A stretch of DNA of 64,000 nt from Luteimonas rhizosphaericola (GTDB lineage: Bacteria > Pseudomonadota > Gammaproteobacteria > Xanthomonadales > Xanthomonadaceae). The DNA lies in contig NZ_JARXRN010000016.1 in assembly GCF_029888045.1 (NCBI RefSeq), positions 62,001 to 126,000 of the forward strand, written 5' to 3'. This document shows, one piece after another, positions 18,620 to 28,086 of the stretch. The notes beneath the pieces are model-generated. The model saw only the letters and a program-made list of their open reading frames with translations. It made no database searches and had not been told where the DNA came from. Within the stretch, counting starts at the first letter, position 1, and the number at the start of each line of letters is the position of its first letter. The translations under genes and the position numbers were made by a program.

Positions 18620-19315
18620 ATGCGCATCCTGATGACTGGCGCCACCGGACTGGTCGGACAGGGCGTGCTGGCCGAGGCGCTGGTGCATTCGGCGGTCACC
18701 CACGTGGCGGTGCTGGGCCGGCGGCCTCTCGCGCACGCCGACCCGCGAGTGGCCGACCTGGTGGTGGAACGCTTCGACGAGCTGGCGCCGGTGAGCGATC
18801 GGCTCGCCCCGTTCGACGCCTGCTTCTACTGCGCGGGCGCGCCGCCCCTGGGTACGCCCGAGCCGGACTATCGGCGCGTGACCGTCGATCTCACCCTGCA
18901 CGTGGCCCGCGCGTTTGCCCAGCACAATCCCGGCGCACGCCTGCTCTACATCTCCGGTGCCCGCGCCGACCCCGGCAGCCGGGTGATGCCGCTGCGGGTG
19001 AAAGGCGACGCCGAGGCGGTCCTGCGCGCCCTGCCGATCCGCACCGTGATGCTGCGTCCCGGCGGCATCGCGCCGGCGCATGGCGAACGCAGCCCGCACG
19101 GATGGATGCGCCCGCTCTACACGGTCGCGGGCCCGGCCATGGCATTGGGGGTGCGCCTGCTGCCGGGGTTGATGACGAGCACCGAGCTGCTCGGGCGCGC
19201 AATGCTGGCCCTGGCGGCCATGCCGGACCCGCCCGCGGTGGTGGAGAACGACGCGATCAACGCGCTCGGCGCATCCGGGGCCGGGTCCGCCACGCCGCCT
19301 CCGACGCATCCCTAG
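18620..19315 (+). CDS. NAD(P)-binding Rossmann-fold protein (atypical SDR/epimerase-like)
   Basis: A 231-residue protein with an N-terminal dinucleotide-binding motif TGATGLVGQG, typical of NmrA/atypical SDR proteins. The pattern around YCAGAPPLGTPEPDYRRV and LLYISGARADPGS resembles epimerase-like members, but the SDR catalytic Tyr-x-x-x-Lys is not seen; Lys in RVKGDAEAVLRAL occupies that area without a Tyr. It may bind NAD(P) as a regulator or act on an unknown substrate. The C-terminal 25 residues (GASGAGSATPPPTHP) look disordered. The short intergenic lead contains promoter space shared with the HDOD gene. Confidence 0.8.
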   Translation: MRILMTGATGLVGQGVLAEALVHSAVTHVAVLGRRPLAHADPRVADLVVERFDELAPVSDRLAPFDACFYCAGAPPLGTPEPDYRRVTVDLTLHVARAFAQHNPGARLLYISGARADPGSRVMPLRVKGDAEAVLRALPIRTVMLRPGGIAPAHGERSPHGWMRPLYTVAGPAMALGVRLLPGLMTSTELLGRAMLALAAMPDPPAVVENDAINALGASGAGSATPPPTHP

Positions 19316-19623
19316 TCCTCCGCCGCGCATGCAGCCGGGGCCTTCCGGGATATCCGCGCCGCCCCCACACCACCCCCGCGGCGCCGCGCCGCGCGCTCTG
19401 CAGCGACCCGGGCCGGGCGGCCACGCCTGCGGCACCTTCAACGCCGGGTCGATAGGCGCTGGGCAATCGGCACGCGCAGCGCGGACTTCATCGCATGGGC
19501 CCGTCAATCGGTAAGCCACGGGCGGCACCGGGGCCCGCGTCCGCGGATCCGCGACGCCGGTTGCCCTCGCAGTGCGGCAGCGGCCCTATCCTGTGCCCCA
19601 CCCTCCGCGAACCGGAGCTCGCC
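19316..19623. other. Intergenic region, no gene seen
   Basis: 308 bases of very GC-rich sequence between two plus-strand genes. Open frames here are Pro/Arg/Gly-rich and unlike proteins. No repeat, RNA or clear terminator was recognised. Confidence 0.45.
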
Positions 19624-20034
19624 ATGCGCAAGACCACCACCGGTCCATCGAACCGCAAGCCGCCCGAACCCGCGGCCGGCCATGCCGAGGTCGCCGACTG
19701 GCTCGCCCACGCGATGCCCGGCCTGCAGCCGATCGTGACGCACCTGGACGGGGTCATCCGGTCATCCATTCCGGACCTGCGCTACGCCGTGAAATGGAAG
19801 AAGGCCTACTACGGGCTCCCCGGGCGCGGATGGATCATCGAGATGGTGGCCTACGACGTGTCGGTGAACCTGGTGTTCTTCGCCGGCGCGCGGTTCGATC
19901 CGCCGCCACCCCAGGGTGAAGGCTCGCGTTACGTCAAGATACGGACGCTCGACGAGGCGCGCGCGCCGGAGATCAAGGCCTGGATCGAACAGTCCGCCAG
20001 GCATCCCGGGTGGCCGTGGCCCGAGCCGGCGTGA
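19624..20034 (+). CDS. DUF1801 (YdhG-like) domain protein
   Basis: A 136-residue protein of the DUF1801 type, a small alpha/beta fold related to the iron chaperone frataxin-like YdhG group. Typical marks are VIRSSIPDLRYAVKWKKAYYGL, GRGWIIEMVAYDVSVNLVFF and GSRYVKIRTLDEA. The N-terminal 20 residues are basic and probably disordered. Function is unknown. The ATG at 19624 was chosen because upstream in-frame sequence has no homology-like pattern. It is followed directly by REP palindromes. Confidence 0.85.
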   Translation: MRKTTTGPSNRKPPEPAAGHAEVADWLAHAMPGLQPIVTHLDGVIRSSIPDLRYAVKWKKAYYGLPGRGWIIEMVAYDVSVNLVFFAGARFDPPPPQGEGSRYVKIRTLDEARAPEIKAWIEQSARHPGWPWPEPA

Positions 20035-20058
20035 TCGCGGCTCCCGAGGCGAAGTTGC

Positions 20059-20268
20059 GTAGCCCGGATAAGCGCAGCGCATCCGGGTGTCGGGGAGGTG
20101 ATGGAGCTACCGGGCGCCCCGGATGCGCTGCGCTTATCCGGGCTACGGATCTTATGCGGGCGACGGGATTGGGTGACGTGTTCCCGTTCCCGTCGCTTTC
20201 CGGGCTGGGACGCGCTGAATCCCATTTGCGCGTCGACAACCCGGAGGCGCTTCGCTTATCCGGGCTAC
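20059..20268. repeat. Three GTAG-headed REP palindromes
   Basis: Copies lie at 20059-20087 (plus strand), 20117-20146 and 20240-20268 (both minus strand). The first two form an inverted pair with GTAG heads outward and a 30-base spacer. The third is a single, slightly diverged copy that has lost part of one stem arm (GGAGGCGC in place of GGATGCGC). Core: GTAG then CCCGGAT(AA)GCG, a 3-base loop and CGCATCCGGG. They fill the gap between a plus-strand gene end and a minus-strand gene end. Confidence 0.88.
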
Positions 20269-20296
20269 GCGTTGCGCCGGCACGGCTGCCCTGTCC

Positions 20297-21175
20297 TCAT
20301 TCCCCCAGCAGGCGCGCGAGGTCCGCGTCCTTCTCCTGCCACAGCCCGTTCATCCACTGCTGGAAGCGGATACGGAATCCGCGGTCGTTCTGGTAATCGC
20401 CATGCAGTAGTTCGGCCGGGATCGGGCGCTGGCGCACGTGCACGCGGACCTCGGGAATGCGGTCGGCCACCAGGTCCATCATCGACGGGCGGCCGGCGGG
20501 ATAGACGATGGTCACGTCGAGGATGGCGTGCAGCCCGGTTCCCATCGCGTCGAGCACGAACGCCACCCCACCCGACTTGGGCTTGAGCAGGTGGCGGTAC
20601 GGCGCGCTCTGCCGTGCGTGCTTGTCCGGGGTGAAGCGCGTGCCCTCGACGAAGTTCATGATCGCCACCGGGATCTCGCGGAACTTCTCGCAGGCGCGTC
20701 GCGTGGTCTCGATGTCGCGCCGCGCGAGTTCCGGCCGGCGCGCGATCTGCTTCGGCGTGTGGCGGCCCATGAACGGGAAGTCCAGCGCCCACCACGCCAG
20801 CCCCAGCAACGGCACCCAGAACAGCTGGCGCTTGAGGAAGAAGCGCATCAGCGGAATGCGCCGGTTGAACACCTTCTGCAGGATCACGATGTCCACCCAG
20901 CTCTGGTGGTTGGCGAGCACTAGGTAGTGTCCGTCGCGCTGCAGCGCGGCGTCTTCCTGCACCTGCACGCGGGTGCACAGCAGGTGGCCGACCATCCAGC
21001 TGTTGCCCCCGATCCAGCTTTCCGCGATCCCGGTCAGCGCCGCATTGCTGGCCCTGCGCAGGCGCGCGACCGGCAGCGCCGCCTTGACCAGCGCCACCGC
21101 CAGCAGCGGCACCACGTGCACGACGGTACTGGCGGCGATGAGCAGGAAGATCAGCGCTGTGCGCAGGGATGCCAT
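20297..21175 (-). CDS. Membrane 1-acylglycerol-3-phosphate-type acyltransferase (PlsC superfamily, YihG-like)
   Basis: A 292-residue membrane acyltransferase. The active-site block I is ANHQSWVDIVIL (NHxxxxD), block II/III is FVEGTRFTPDK (the FPEGTR motif), and VTIVYPAG corresponds to block IV. The N-terminal hydrophobic helix (about 6-32) anchors it in the inner membrane. Layout and length fit the YihG-type acyltransferases of gamma-proteobacteria, which add acyl chains to lysophosphatidic acid. The frame opens upstream to 21247, but the helix fits better with the ATG at 21175; no strong ribosome site distinguishes them. The next gene upstream on the same strand is the OafA-type acyltransferase, 213 bases away. 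Confidence 0.88.
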   Translation of the reverse strand: MASLRTALIFLLIAASTVVHVVPLLAVALVKAALPVARLRRASNAALTGIAESWIGGNSWMVGHLLCTRVQVQEDAALQRDGHYLVLANHQSWVDIVILQKVFNRRIPLMRFFLKRQLFWVPLLGLAWWALDFPFMGRHTPKQIARRPELARRDIETTRRACEKFREIPVAIMNFVEGTRFTPDKHARQSAPYRHLLKPKSGGVAFVLDAMGTGLHAILDVTIVYPAGRPSMMDLVADRIPEVRVHVRQRPIPAELLHGDYQNDRGFRIRFQQWMNGLWQEKDADLARLLGE

Positions 21176-21388
21176 GGCAAGGACGGGCGGAGGCGGACGC
21201 ACATTGTCGCGGAAACCCACACGTCGCGTCACCGCAGGCGATGTCACTCACGCGTCACGCCTGCAGGGAGGCCAACCTCGCGAGCGAAGGTTCGGCCGCC
21301 AACAAGCGCCTCGCGACCGTCCCAGCGCCTCCCCAGCGCCTGGCACGGCCGATCGCCTGCGGCAGACCACCCCCGTTTCACCGGCGGA

Positions 21389-23779
21389 TCAGCGGCCGCG
21401 TGCCGGGCGTGCGATGACCAACTCCAGCGATCCGGTACTCGCGGAGTCCGCCGGCTCGGAATGACTGCGCGGCAACACCAGCAAAGTGAACCTGACGTCG
21501 TCCTCGGCGCGGAAGTTGAAGCGCTGGCCGCCCTTCACTCTGCGCATTCCGATCCTTCGGAACCCCGCGGCCACCAATTGCCGGTCGAGTTGACGCGCCA
21601 GCGCCCGCGAGTCGGCGCGCTCGAAGCCGACAACAATCTTGCGGAGTCTGGATCCATCCTGCTCGATCTCCGAATCCGAGATGACCTGAAACGGCACGCG
21701 AAGCGCCAGCCCAGCGAACATCCGTCGATCGATTCCGTCCTCGGCCGCAACCGGGAGCGGTACCGGTGGCACCTGCGATGCGCCATCGCCCTGCCCGTTC
21801 GACCTCCAGGCGCCGCCGGAGAGCGCCGCCAACCACGCGTCCGCCCGCCCGGTGGCAATCAGGTGCTCCCCGACGCGCGCGGACCCACGCATGCTCAGGT
21901 GCGACTTGTCGAAGTAGATCGGCAACCCGTCCAGATGCGACGGACAGCGTTCGGGATCGCAGATCGCCGAGCCGACTTCGAGATAGGCGATCGCTGGATC
22001 TCGGTCCTGCAGTGCGGCGAGGCGCTCGTTGAACGCCATGCGCCGGTTGCGGACGGTCGGCTCGCCGCACCCGGTGCCGTTGATCCTGATCCAGCGCTGG
22101 CTGCACTGGCGGTTGTAGTCCGACTGTACGGGAACGCGGCCGAGCAGGACGACCCTGGCGCCGCCGTCGATGATCTCCTCGATCGTCGCCAGCAACTTTG
22201 GTTCGAAGTCCGGCATGTCCTCATAGGTAGACCATGCCGCACCCAGGACCACAACGTTGAACCGCCCGTCCCCGATCTGCGCGCGCACTTCGCGTTGGAA
22301 CCACAGGCAGCTTTCCTCGTACTTCGCGAACGGGGAGGATGCGTCGAACACCGGCGGACAAGAAGAATGCGACGCGTTGCGGATCCGGAGGCCGCCGTGC
22401 TTGCCGAGCACGTCCAGTACACCCACGTGGTGGGCCGCGTGCGAGTCGCCCCACAGCAGGACCTGGGGCGCGTCGCCGGCCGCGGACGCGTATCCGATCA
22501 GACACCGGGGGTCGGACAGAATGCCGGGTACGCGCTTGGAGATCTGGCAGTTCTCGTCGAACTCGAACGCAGGCGCAGTCGCGGCCTCGAGGCGCCTGAG
22601 CCGGTCAGACGACTCGATCCTCGTCTTCAGGCCTGCGGTGGCGACCGCGTATCCCGCAGCCAGGGACACCAGCAGGGCCGGCAGCACGAACAGGACCACA
22701 ACCTGGCGCCATCCCGTCCACCGCACCCGCCGCGCCGGCCGTTCGACAAACCGATACGTGGCCAAAGACAGGACCAGCATGGCAAGCAGCGCGACACCAA
22801 TATGCACGCCCGCGATGCTGGCGAAGAAATAGCGGAGGAAGGCCAGGATCGGCCAATGCCACAGGTAGAGCGAATAGGAGATCAGCCCGAGGCCGACCGC
22901 GGCACGGTTGGCGAGCAACCACTGGAGCACCTTGGAGCGCGAGCCTCCGAGGATGATCATGCCGGCCCCGAGGCAAGGATACAGGGCGTTGAGTCCCGGA
23001 AACGGCGTGAGGTCGTCCAGTGCGACCAGCGACCAGCCGATCATCGCCATACCCGCCAGGCCGACCCCCTCGGCCAGGAACGCGCTCGCGCCCCGCATCG
23101 GCTGAAGCCGCTCAAGCACGAGCGCAAGCAGTGCACCCACCATCAACTCGCCTGCGCGGGTGGGAAGCATGAAATAGGCGAACTTGGGGCTGGATGCGTT
23201 GGTCGCCTCGGCTAGCGCGAACGACGCGACCCCGACCGCGGCGGCCGCCAGGACCGCGACGCCCACGCGGCGTCGGCCGACTCCGGCCAGCAGGACCAGC
23301 AGCAGCGGCCATGCAAGGTAGAACTGTTCCTCCACGCCGAGCGACCACAGGTGCAGCAGAGGTTCCTGGTCGCTGGACTCGGCGAAGTATCCGTCGTCGA
23401 GGAAGCGCCAGAAGTAGATGTTCGCGGCCGAGAACACGGCATAGAGCGCGGAACGAGACAGGCGTTCGAGCGCATCGGGCAACAGCAGCAGCATGCCCGC
23501 GGCGAGTGTGGCCGCGGTCACCACAAGCAGCGCCGGCATGATGCGGCGGACGCGGCGGAGGTAGAAATCGCCCAGCGAGAACGTCCCGGCGGCCAGGTCG
23601 CGGTGGATGATCGAGGTAATCAGGAAACCGGAAATGACGAAGAAGATGTCGACCCCCACGTAACCGCCGGGCAACCACTCGCGATTGACGTGGTGGAGCA
23701 CGACGCTCGCCACGGCGATCGCGCGCAGGCCGTCGATCTCCGGTCGATACGCTCCGCGATGTTCGATGCTGGCAACCAA
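21389..23779 (-). CDS. OafA/YrhL-type membrane O-acyltransferase with C-terminal SGNH domain
   Basis: A 796-residue enzyme with an N-terminal Acyltransferase_3 domain (about 1-345: YRPEIDGLRAIAV, then YVGVDIFFVISGFLIT, with about ten membrane helices) and a periplasmic SGNH hydrolase-like domain. The latter has VLLWGDSHAAHHVG (Ser nucleophile), VVLGAAWST, and DKSHLSMRGS (Asp-x-x-His). Such two-domain enzymes acetylate surface polysaccharides or O-antigen. Beyond the SGNH domain there is an extra 110-residue tail with no known motif. The start is set at a TTG (23779) just before the conserved sequence with GGAG 7 bases upstream; an ATG-initiated form from 23926 would add 49 Arg-rich residues with no membrane or domain character. 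It is not in a visible O-antigen cluster. Confidence 0.9.
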   Translation of the reverse strand: MVASIEHRGAYRPEIDGLRAIAVASVVLHHVNREWLPGGYVGVDIFFVISGFLITSIIHRDLAAGTFSLGDFYLRRVRRIMPALLVVTAATLAAGMLLLLPDALERLSRSALYAVFSAANIYFWRFLDDGYFAESSDQEPLLHLWSLGVEEQFYLAWPLLLVLLAGVGRRRVGVAVLAAAAVGVASFALAEATNASSPKFAYFMLPTRAGELMVGALLALVLERLQPMRGASAFLAEGVGLAGMAMIGWSLVALDDLTPFPGLNALYPCLGAGMIILGGSRSKVLQWLLANRAAVGLGLISYSLYLWHWPILAFLRYFFASIAGVHIGVALLAMLVLSLATYRFVERPARRVRWTGWRQVVVLFVLPALLVSLAAGYAVATAGLKTRIESSDRLRRLEAATAPAFEFDENCQISKRVPGILSDPRCLIGYASAAGDAPQVLLWGDSHAAHHVGVLDVLGKHGGLRIRNASHSSCPPVFDASSPFAKYEESCLWFQREVRAQIGDGRFNVVVLGAAWSTYEDMPDFEPKLLATIEEIIDGGARVVLLGRVPVQSDYNRQCSQRWIRINGTGCGEPTVRNRRMAFNERLAALQDRDPAIAYLEVGSAICDPERCPSHLDGLPIYFDKSHLSMRGSARVGEHLIATGRADAWLAALSGGAWRSNGQGDGASQVPPVPLPVAAEDGIDRRMFAGLALRVPFQVISDSEIEQDGSRLRKIVVGFERADSRALARQLDRQLVAAGFRRIGMRRVKGGQRFNFRAEDDVRFTLLVLPRSHSEPADSASTGSLELVIARPARGR

Positions 23780-24002
23780 CGGTATTCTCCATTGCACCGG
23801 GGCGAGCCGATGGGGACGGCAGCCGGGCGACCCTGTCCGCCGTCGGCCGCCGCCGCGCCGATGCGACGCGCACCGGTGGTGCAGCGGGGGGCGGACATGG
23901 TCGCCGAAGAGCACGCTTGCTTCCAAGCGCCCACCGGAACCCCGCCATTGCGCGGCCAGCGTTCCCGCGCTCTAATCCCCTCCAGACTCGGGGGAGCAGC
24001 TC

Positions 24003-27000
24003 ATGAAGGATTCGTGCCGATTCGCGCGGCGCCAGCAGGGCGCCGTGCGTGGAAGGGTCGCCGGTCTGACCGCCTGCCTCGCCCTCGTCGCAGCAACCGT
24101 GCTCGGCATCTGGTGGAACACCGGCGGACGCTCCGACTCCCCGCCCCGCCCACTAGCGCGCACGGCTGCGCAGGAACGCGTGATGGAGGCGACGCCACCC
24201 GTCCCGGGGCCGGGCCTGAGATCCTCGCCGCGCCAGCCTGTCGCGCCCTACGCGTACGAGGACAGTGGCAGCCTCATGTTCACCCTCGCACCGGATGCGG
24301 GTCGAGGCGGGGCTGCGTCGCTGCCTGTCCCGGTCCGGATGAACCGCAAGGCGGCGGAGCGGGCGGCGCGCACCGGGTTCATGGAGGTCGGGCTTGCGGA
24401 CGGTACGCGGTATCGCGTGCTGTTCGAGCGCATGACCCACGGGCCGCGGAACACCATGACCTGGATCGGGCGCGTCGCAACCCCGGCCGGCGACCTAGCA
24501 GCGGTGCTGACTTATGGACGTGACGGCGTGTTCGGGGTCCTCCCGACCCCCGAAGGACACGCGCTCCAGGTGAAGACCTCGCGCGGCCAGGCAGTGCTCG
24601 CGCCCGATCCCGGACTCGTGCCGCCGGGCGTGGACCCGCATGCCAGGCATGCGGACTACGTGATTCCGCCGGTGCCGCGCGCAGCCGGCCCGCAGTCCCG
24701 CATGCACGCGGGTGCGCCCCTGGCCGGCTCGTCCGAGGCGGGCACGCACGCCACCTCCACTGCGCGGCAACGCGGCGGCCGCGTCATGCAGAACGCCGGG
24801 ACCGCGAGAGACGCGAGCACCACCGAGATCGTCGTCCTCGGCGTCTACACGACCAATCTGGTCAGCGAGCGCGGGAGCGTGGCGGCCGCAGAAACGGAGT
24901 TCGTGAACCTGCTGGAGATCGCCAACCAGGCGCACATCGACAGCGGTACGCGCGTGCGACTCGTCCTCGGGGGGCTGCTGGAGACCGATTACCCGCCGAA
25001 CGCCTTCAACGCCCAGGCGTTGGACGACGTCACCAACAATACGCTGCCCGACGGGCTCGACATCTTCGCTGCGCGCAATGCGCGCAGCGCCGACCTCGTG
25101 GCGATGCTCCGCCCGTATGCCCCCGACGATCCCAGCTGCGGTATCGCCTACCTCAACGGCGGTGGGCTTGCCGGCAGTTATGCATCGAGTTCGTACGGTT
25201 TCAGCGTGACGGCCTGCGGTGCGTACACCATGGCGCATGAAATCGGGCACAACCTGGGGTCGGCGCACGACCGCGAGGCGATGACCGTCGACGGCACGCT
25301 GGGCTATGGCGCGTTCGACTTCTCGTTCGGCTATCGTCACGACGCGAACCCGGCCTTCGCAACGATCATGGCCTATGGGCTGGAGGGGCAGGCGCGCGTA
25401 GGTTACTTCTCCAGCCCGGGCCGCACGGCCTGCCTCGGGCTGCCATGCGGCATCCGCGACCAGGCGGACAACGTCCGCAGCATGAACCTGATGGCCGACA
25501 CGATCGCCCGCTTCCGGGATCCGGTCGGCACCGTGTCGATCCTGGATGCCCGGACCACCGAAGGCGACGGAGGCGGGGTGTGGCTGGAGTTCGTGGTCAG
25601 GATCTCAAATCCGGTTCCGGCGGGAATGCTCCGCTTCGACGTCGCCACCACGTCCGGCGGAACCGCGACCGCGGGCCAGGACTATGTGGCCGATGCGATG
25701 ACGAACGTCGAGTTCCCCGAGGGACAGCGCGAGTGGACGTTCAAGGTGCAGGTGCTCCCCGACACGCTGGTGGAGGGCGATGAAACCGTCCAGGTGCGGC
25801 TGGCGAACGTGACCGGCCTGCCGGTCTACGACGGCGAGGCGGAGGGGCTGATCGTGGACGACGACCCCCGTCCCACCGTCAGCGGCGTGGTGCAGTTCGC
25901 GGACGGTGAGGTCCGCCCACCCAGCGTGCAGGTGTACGGATTCACGCGACTGCACGGGATGTCGGAAGTCCTGTGGACCACGGCCACCGCGCCCGACTAC
26001 ACCTTCCGTCTCGACGTCGTCCGCGGCTCGCAGGTGGATCTCAACGCGGAAATGCCCGAGGAATCGCCATGGGTGTCCGGATACGCGCGCCTGGCGAAAG
26101 TCGAGCGCGACGTGACCGCGAACATCCCGATCGGACGCGGCGTGCGTATCAGCGGGCGGATCCGGTGGCCGGCAGGAGAGTCGCCTGCTGAGCAGATCCC
26201 GCTCCAGCTCACCGCCTTCAACATCACCGGGGATACGAACGGCTACGGACTGACGGCCTATCCGCCGGATTACACGTACTCCATCAAATCGCGCGACCGG
26301 ACGCCGTTTGCGCTGGCGCTCGATTTCGCGCCATGGCCCTACCTTCCCCAGCGAGTGGAAGGCTACACCCGGGGCGATACGACGCAGGACATCACGCTGT
26401 CCACCCTGCCCTCGCTGACAGTCGCCCACCAGCGCGTCCTCGAAGGCAAGGCAGGCGAGGCTAGGACGGTGGAAATCGCGGCCAGGCTGTCGGTGCCGGC
26501 ACCTGCGGCCGGGGTGAGCTTCGATCTGGCGACAGAGGACGGAACCGCTTCGGGACAGAGCGACTACCTGCCGGAGACGCGCGCGGCCACGATCAGCGAG
26601 GGCAATCGCTGGTTCTTCACGTCGGTTGTGATCGTCGGCGACAACCATCCCGAACCCGAGGAGTATTTCCGGATCGTGGCCCGCAACCTGCGCGGCGCCC
26701 ACATGCCGTCGCCGGGAATCGTGCGCATCCGGAACGACGATGCCGCCGCTCCCACGCCGACGCGGTTCGACTTCGACGCGGATGGACGTTCCGACCTGAC
26801 CTGGCACCACGCCGGCAACGGTCGTGGCGTGCTCTGGGGCGGGGCCCAGTACGCGAACAAGCGGGAACTGACGACGGTCACCGATACCCGCTGGGGGCTG
26901 GTCGGTGCCGGCGACTTCGACGGCGACGGCCATGCGGACCTCGTGTGGCGTCACGGTGCGAGCGGCCAGAACGCGATCTGGCGCAGGGCCGACAACGGTG

Positions 27001-27629
27001 CGGTGTTGCGGATGCAGGCGGTGACGAATCTCGACTGGACCGTGGCCGGCATTGCCGATTTCGACGGCGACCGACGTGACGACGTGCTGTGGAGGAACCG
27101 TCGCACGGGGGCTAACGTGATCTGGCGCGGCGCGGATTACCGTATGCAGACGCCCGTCACTGGCGTCACGAATCTCGACTGGACCGTGGCCGGCGTGGGC
27201 GACTTCGATGGCGACCGGCGCGCGGATATCCTCTGGCGCCATGCGCGCACGGGCGCCAACGTCATCTGGCGCGGGGGCGAACATTCGCGCCAGCAGCGCG
27301 TAGTCGGGGTGACGGACGTGCGGTGGAGGGTCGCCGCGAGCGCCGACTTCGACGGCGACGGACGCGCCGACCTCCTCTGGCGTCACGCGGCCAGCGGTGC
27401 CAATGTGATCTGGAAGGGAGCCGACCACGGCGCGCAGCAATCGGTGACCGGCGTAACCAACCTCGACTGGCAGGTCGCGGCGGTGGGCGATTACAGCGGC
27501 GACGGCCGCGCCGACATCGTGTGGCGGAACACGCGTTCAGGTGCCAACACGCTCTGGCGGGCGGCGGATTATCGTGACCAAACCGGTCTGGCAACGGTCT
27601 CCGGCTCAGCGTGGCGCGTGGTGAACTGA
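24003..27629 (+). CDS. Secreted M12-type zinc metalloprotease with Calx-beta domains and FG-GAP-like repeats
   Basis: A 1208-residue exported protein. A signal/anchor helix is at about 19-37. A propeptide-like region (75-225) is followed by a reprolysin/ADAM-like protease domain (about 270-505) with the zinc site HEIGHNLGSAH (His412, His416, His422, catalytic Glu413) and a Met-turn at TIMAYG (Met456). Two Calx-beta domains follow (about 510-622 and 800-915), separated by a beta-rich carboxypeptidase-regulatory-like segment. The C-terminal 290 residues are six 48-residue repeats with a DFDGDGxAD calcium-loop motif and a WRHxxxGxNxIW motif, closing with a lone Trp (AWRVVN). The same six-repeat module ends the two proteins at 50071-54248. 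The first ATG has GGGGGAG upstream. It is likely a calcium-stabilised, cell-surface or extracellular protease. Confidence 0.92.
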   Translation: MKDSCRFARRQQGAVRGRVAGLTACLALVAATVLGIWWNTGGRSDSPPRPLARTAAQERVMEATPPVPGPGLRSSPRQPVAPYAYEDSGSLMFTLAPDAGRGGAASLPVPVRMNRKAAERAARTGFMEVGLADGTRYRVLFERMTHGPRNTMTWIGRVATPAGDLAAVLTYGRDGVFGVLPTPEGHALQVKTSRGQAVLAPDPGLVPPGVDPHARHADYVIPPVPRAAGPQSRMHAGAPLAGSSEAGTHATSTARQRGGRVMQNAGTARDASTTEIVVLGVYTTNLVSERGSVAAAETEFVNLLEIANQAHIDSGTRVRLVLGGLLETDYPPNAFNAQALDDVTNNTLPDGLDIFAARNARSADLVAMLRPYAPDDPSCGIAYLNGGGLAGSYASSSYGFSVTACGAYTMAHEIGHNLGSAHDREAMTVDGTLGYGAFDFSFGYRHDANPAFATIMAYGLEGQARVGYFSSPGRTACLGLPCGIRDQADNVRSMNLMADTIARFRDPVGTVSILDARTTEGDGGGVWLEFVVRISNPVPAGMLRFDVATTSGGTATAGQDYVADAMTNVEFPEGQREWTFKVQVLPDTLVEGDETVQVRLANVTGLPVYDGEAEGLIVDDDPRPTVSGVVQFADGEVRPPSVQVYGFTRLHGMSEVLWTTATAPDYTFRLDVVRGSQVDLNAEMPEESPWVSGYARLAKVERDVTANIPIGRGVRISGRIRWPAGESPAEQIPLQLTAFNITGDTNGYGLTAYPPDYTYSIKSRDRTPFALALDFAPWPYLPQRVEGYTRGDTTQDITLSTLPSLTVAHQRVLEGKAGEARTVEIAARLSVPAPAAGVSFDLATEDGTASGQSDYLPETRAATISEGNRWFFTSVVIVGDNHPEPEEYFRIVARNLRGAHMPSPGIVRIRNDDAAAPTPTRFDFDADGRSDLTWHHAGNGRGVLWGGAQYANKRELTTVTDTRWGLVGAGDFDGDGHADLVWRHGASGQNAIWRRADNGAVLRMQAVTNLDWTVAGIADFDGDRRDDVLWRNRRTGANVIWRGADYRMQTPVTGVTNLDWTVAGVGDFDGDRRADILWRHARTGANVIWRGGEHSRQQRVVGVTDVRWRVAASADFDGDGRADLLWRHAASGANVIWKGADHGAQQSVTGVTNLDWQVAAVGDYSGDGRADIVWRNTRSGANTLWRAADYRDQTGLATVSGSAWRVVN

Positions 27630-28086
27630 GCCGGGCGTCCAAGGGGTTCCCCCTCGCACGCACCTGGATCTTGTCCCATTGCGACGGGGCGAGGGTGTGG
27701 ACACGCGCCCTGCCCGCCGTGGGAGAACCCGTGGCATCGTCCACTTAGATCCTGAGCGCCTTCAGCCGCGCCCCGGCCGCGCACGGAGTGTGGGAGCGGG
27801 CACACCGGTCCATCCTGTGCACGCGCGTCGCGGCAGTAGCGGTAGTCACCTTCGACAATGCCCCCGACCGCGACCCCGAAGCTGCAGGCATGTCAACGCC
27901 TCACGATGGCTCCTCCCGGGCACTCTACGATCAACAGGCAATGGGCGCGGGGGCGACGTGTGTCAGCTTCTCTGGCGCGGCGAGACCATACCGTCACGTT
28001 CCGGCGCCGCCGCATGCCCCTGTTCCGCGTCGACCCGCACACTTGCGACGGCTATCCTGTCGATGTCGCTCCCTGCCACATCGCCC
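27630..28086. other. Intergenic region, no gene seen
   Basis: 457 bases between two plus-strand genes. Frames crossing it are disordered-looking and none has a ribosome site and recognisable protein together. It holds the FKBP gene promoter; no repeat or RNA was recognised. Confidence 0.45.

Noticed and set aside
20059..20268. REP copies as a CRISPR array
   Set aside because: Copies alternate in orientation with irregular spacers and no cas genes are present; they are REP palindromes.
25605..27440. A 611-codon minus-strand open frame opposite the metalloprotease
   Set aside because: It mirrors the repeats of the plus-strand protein and has no independent motif or ribosome site.
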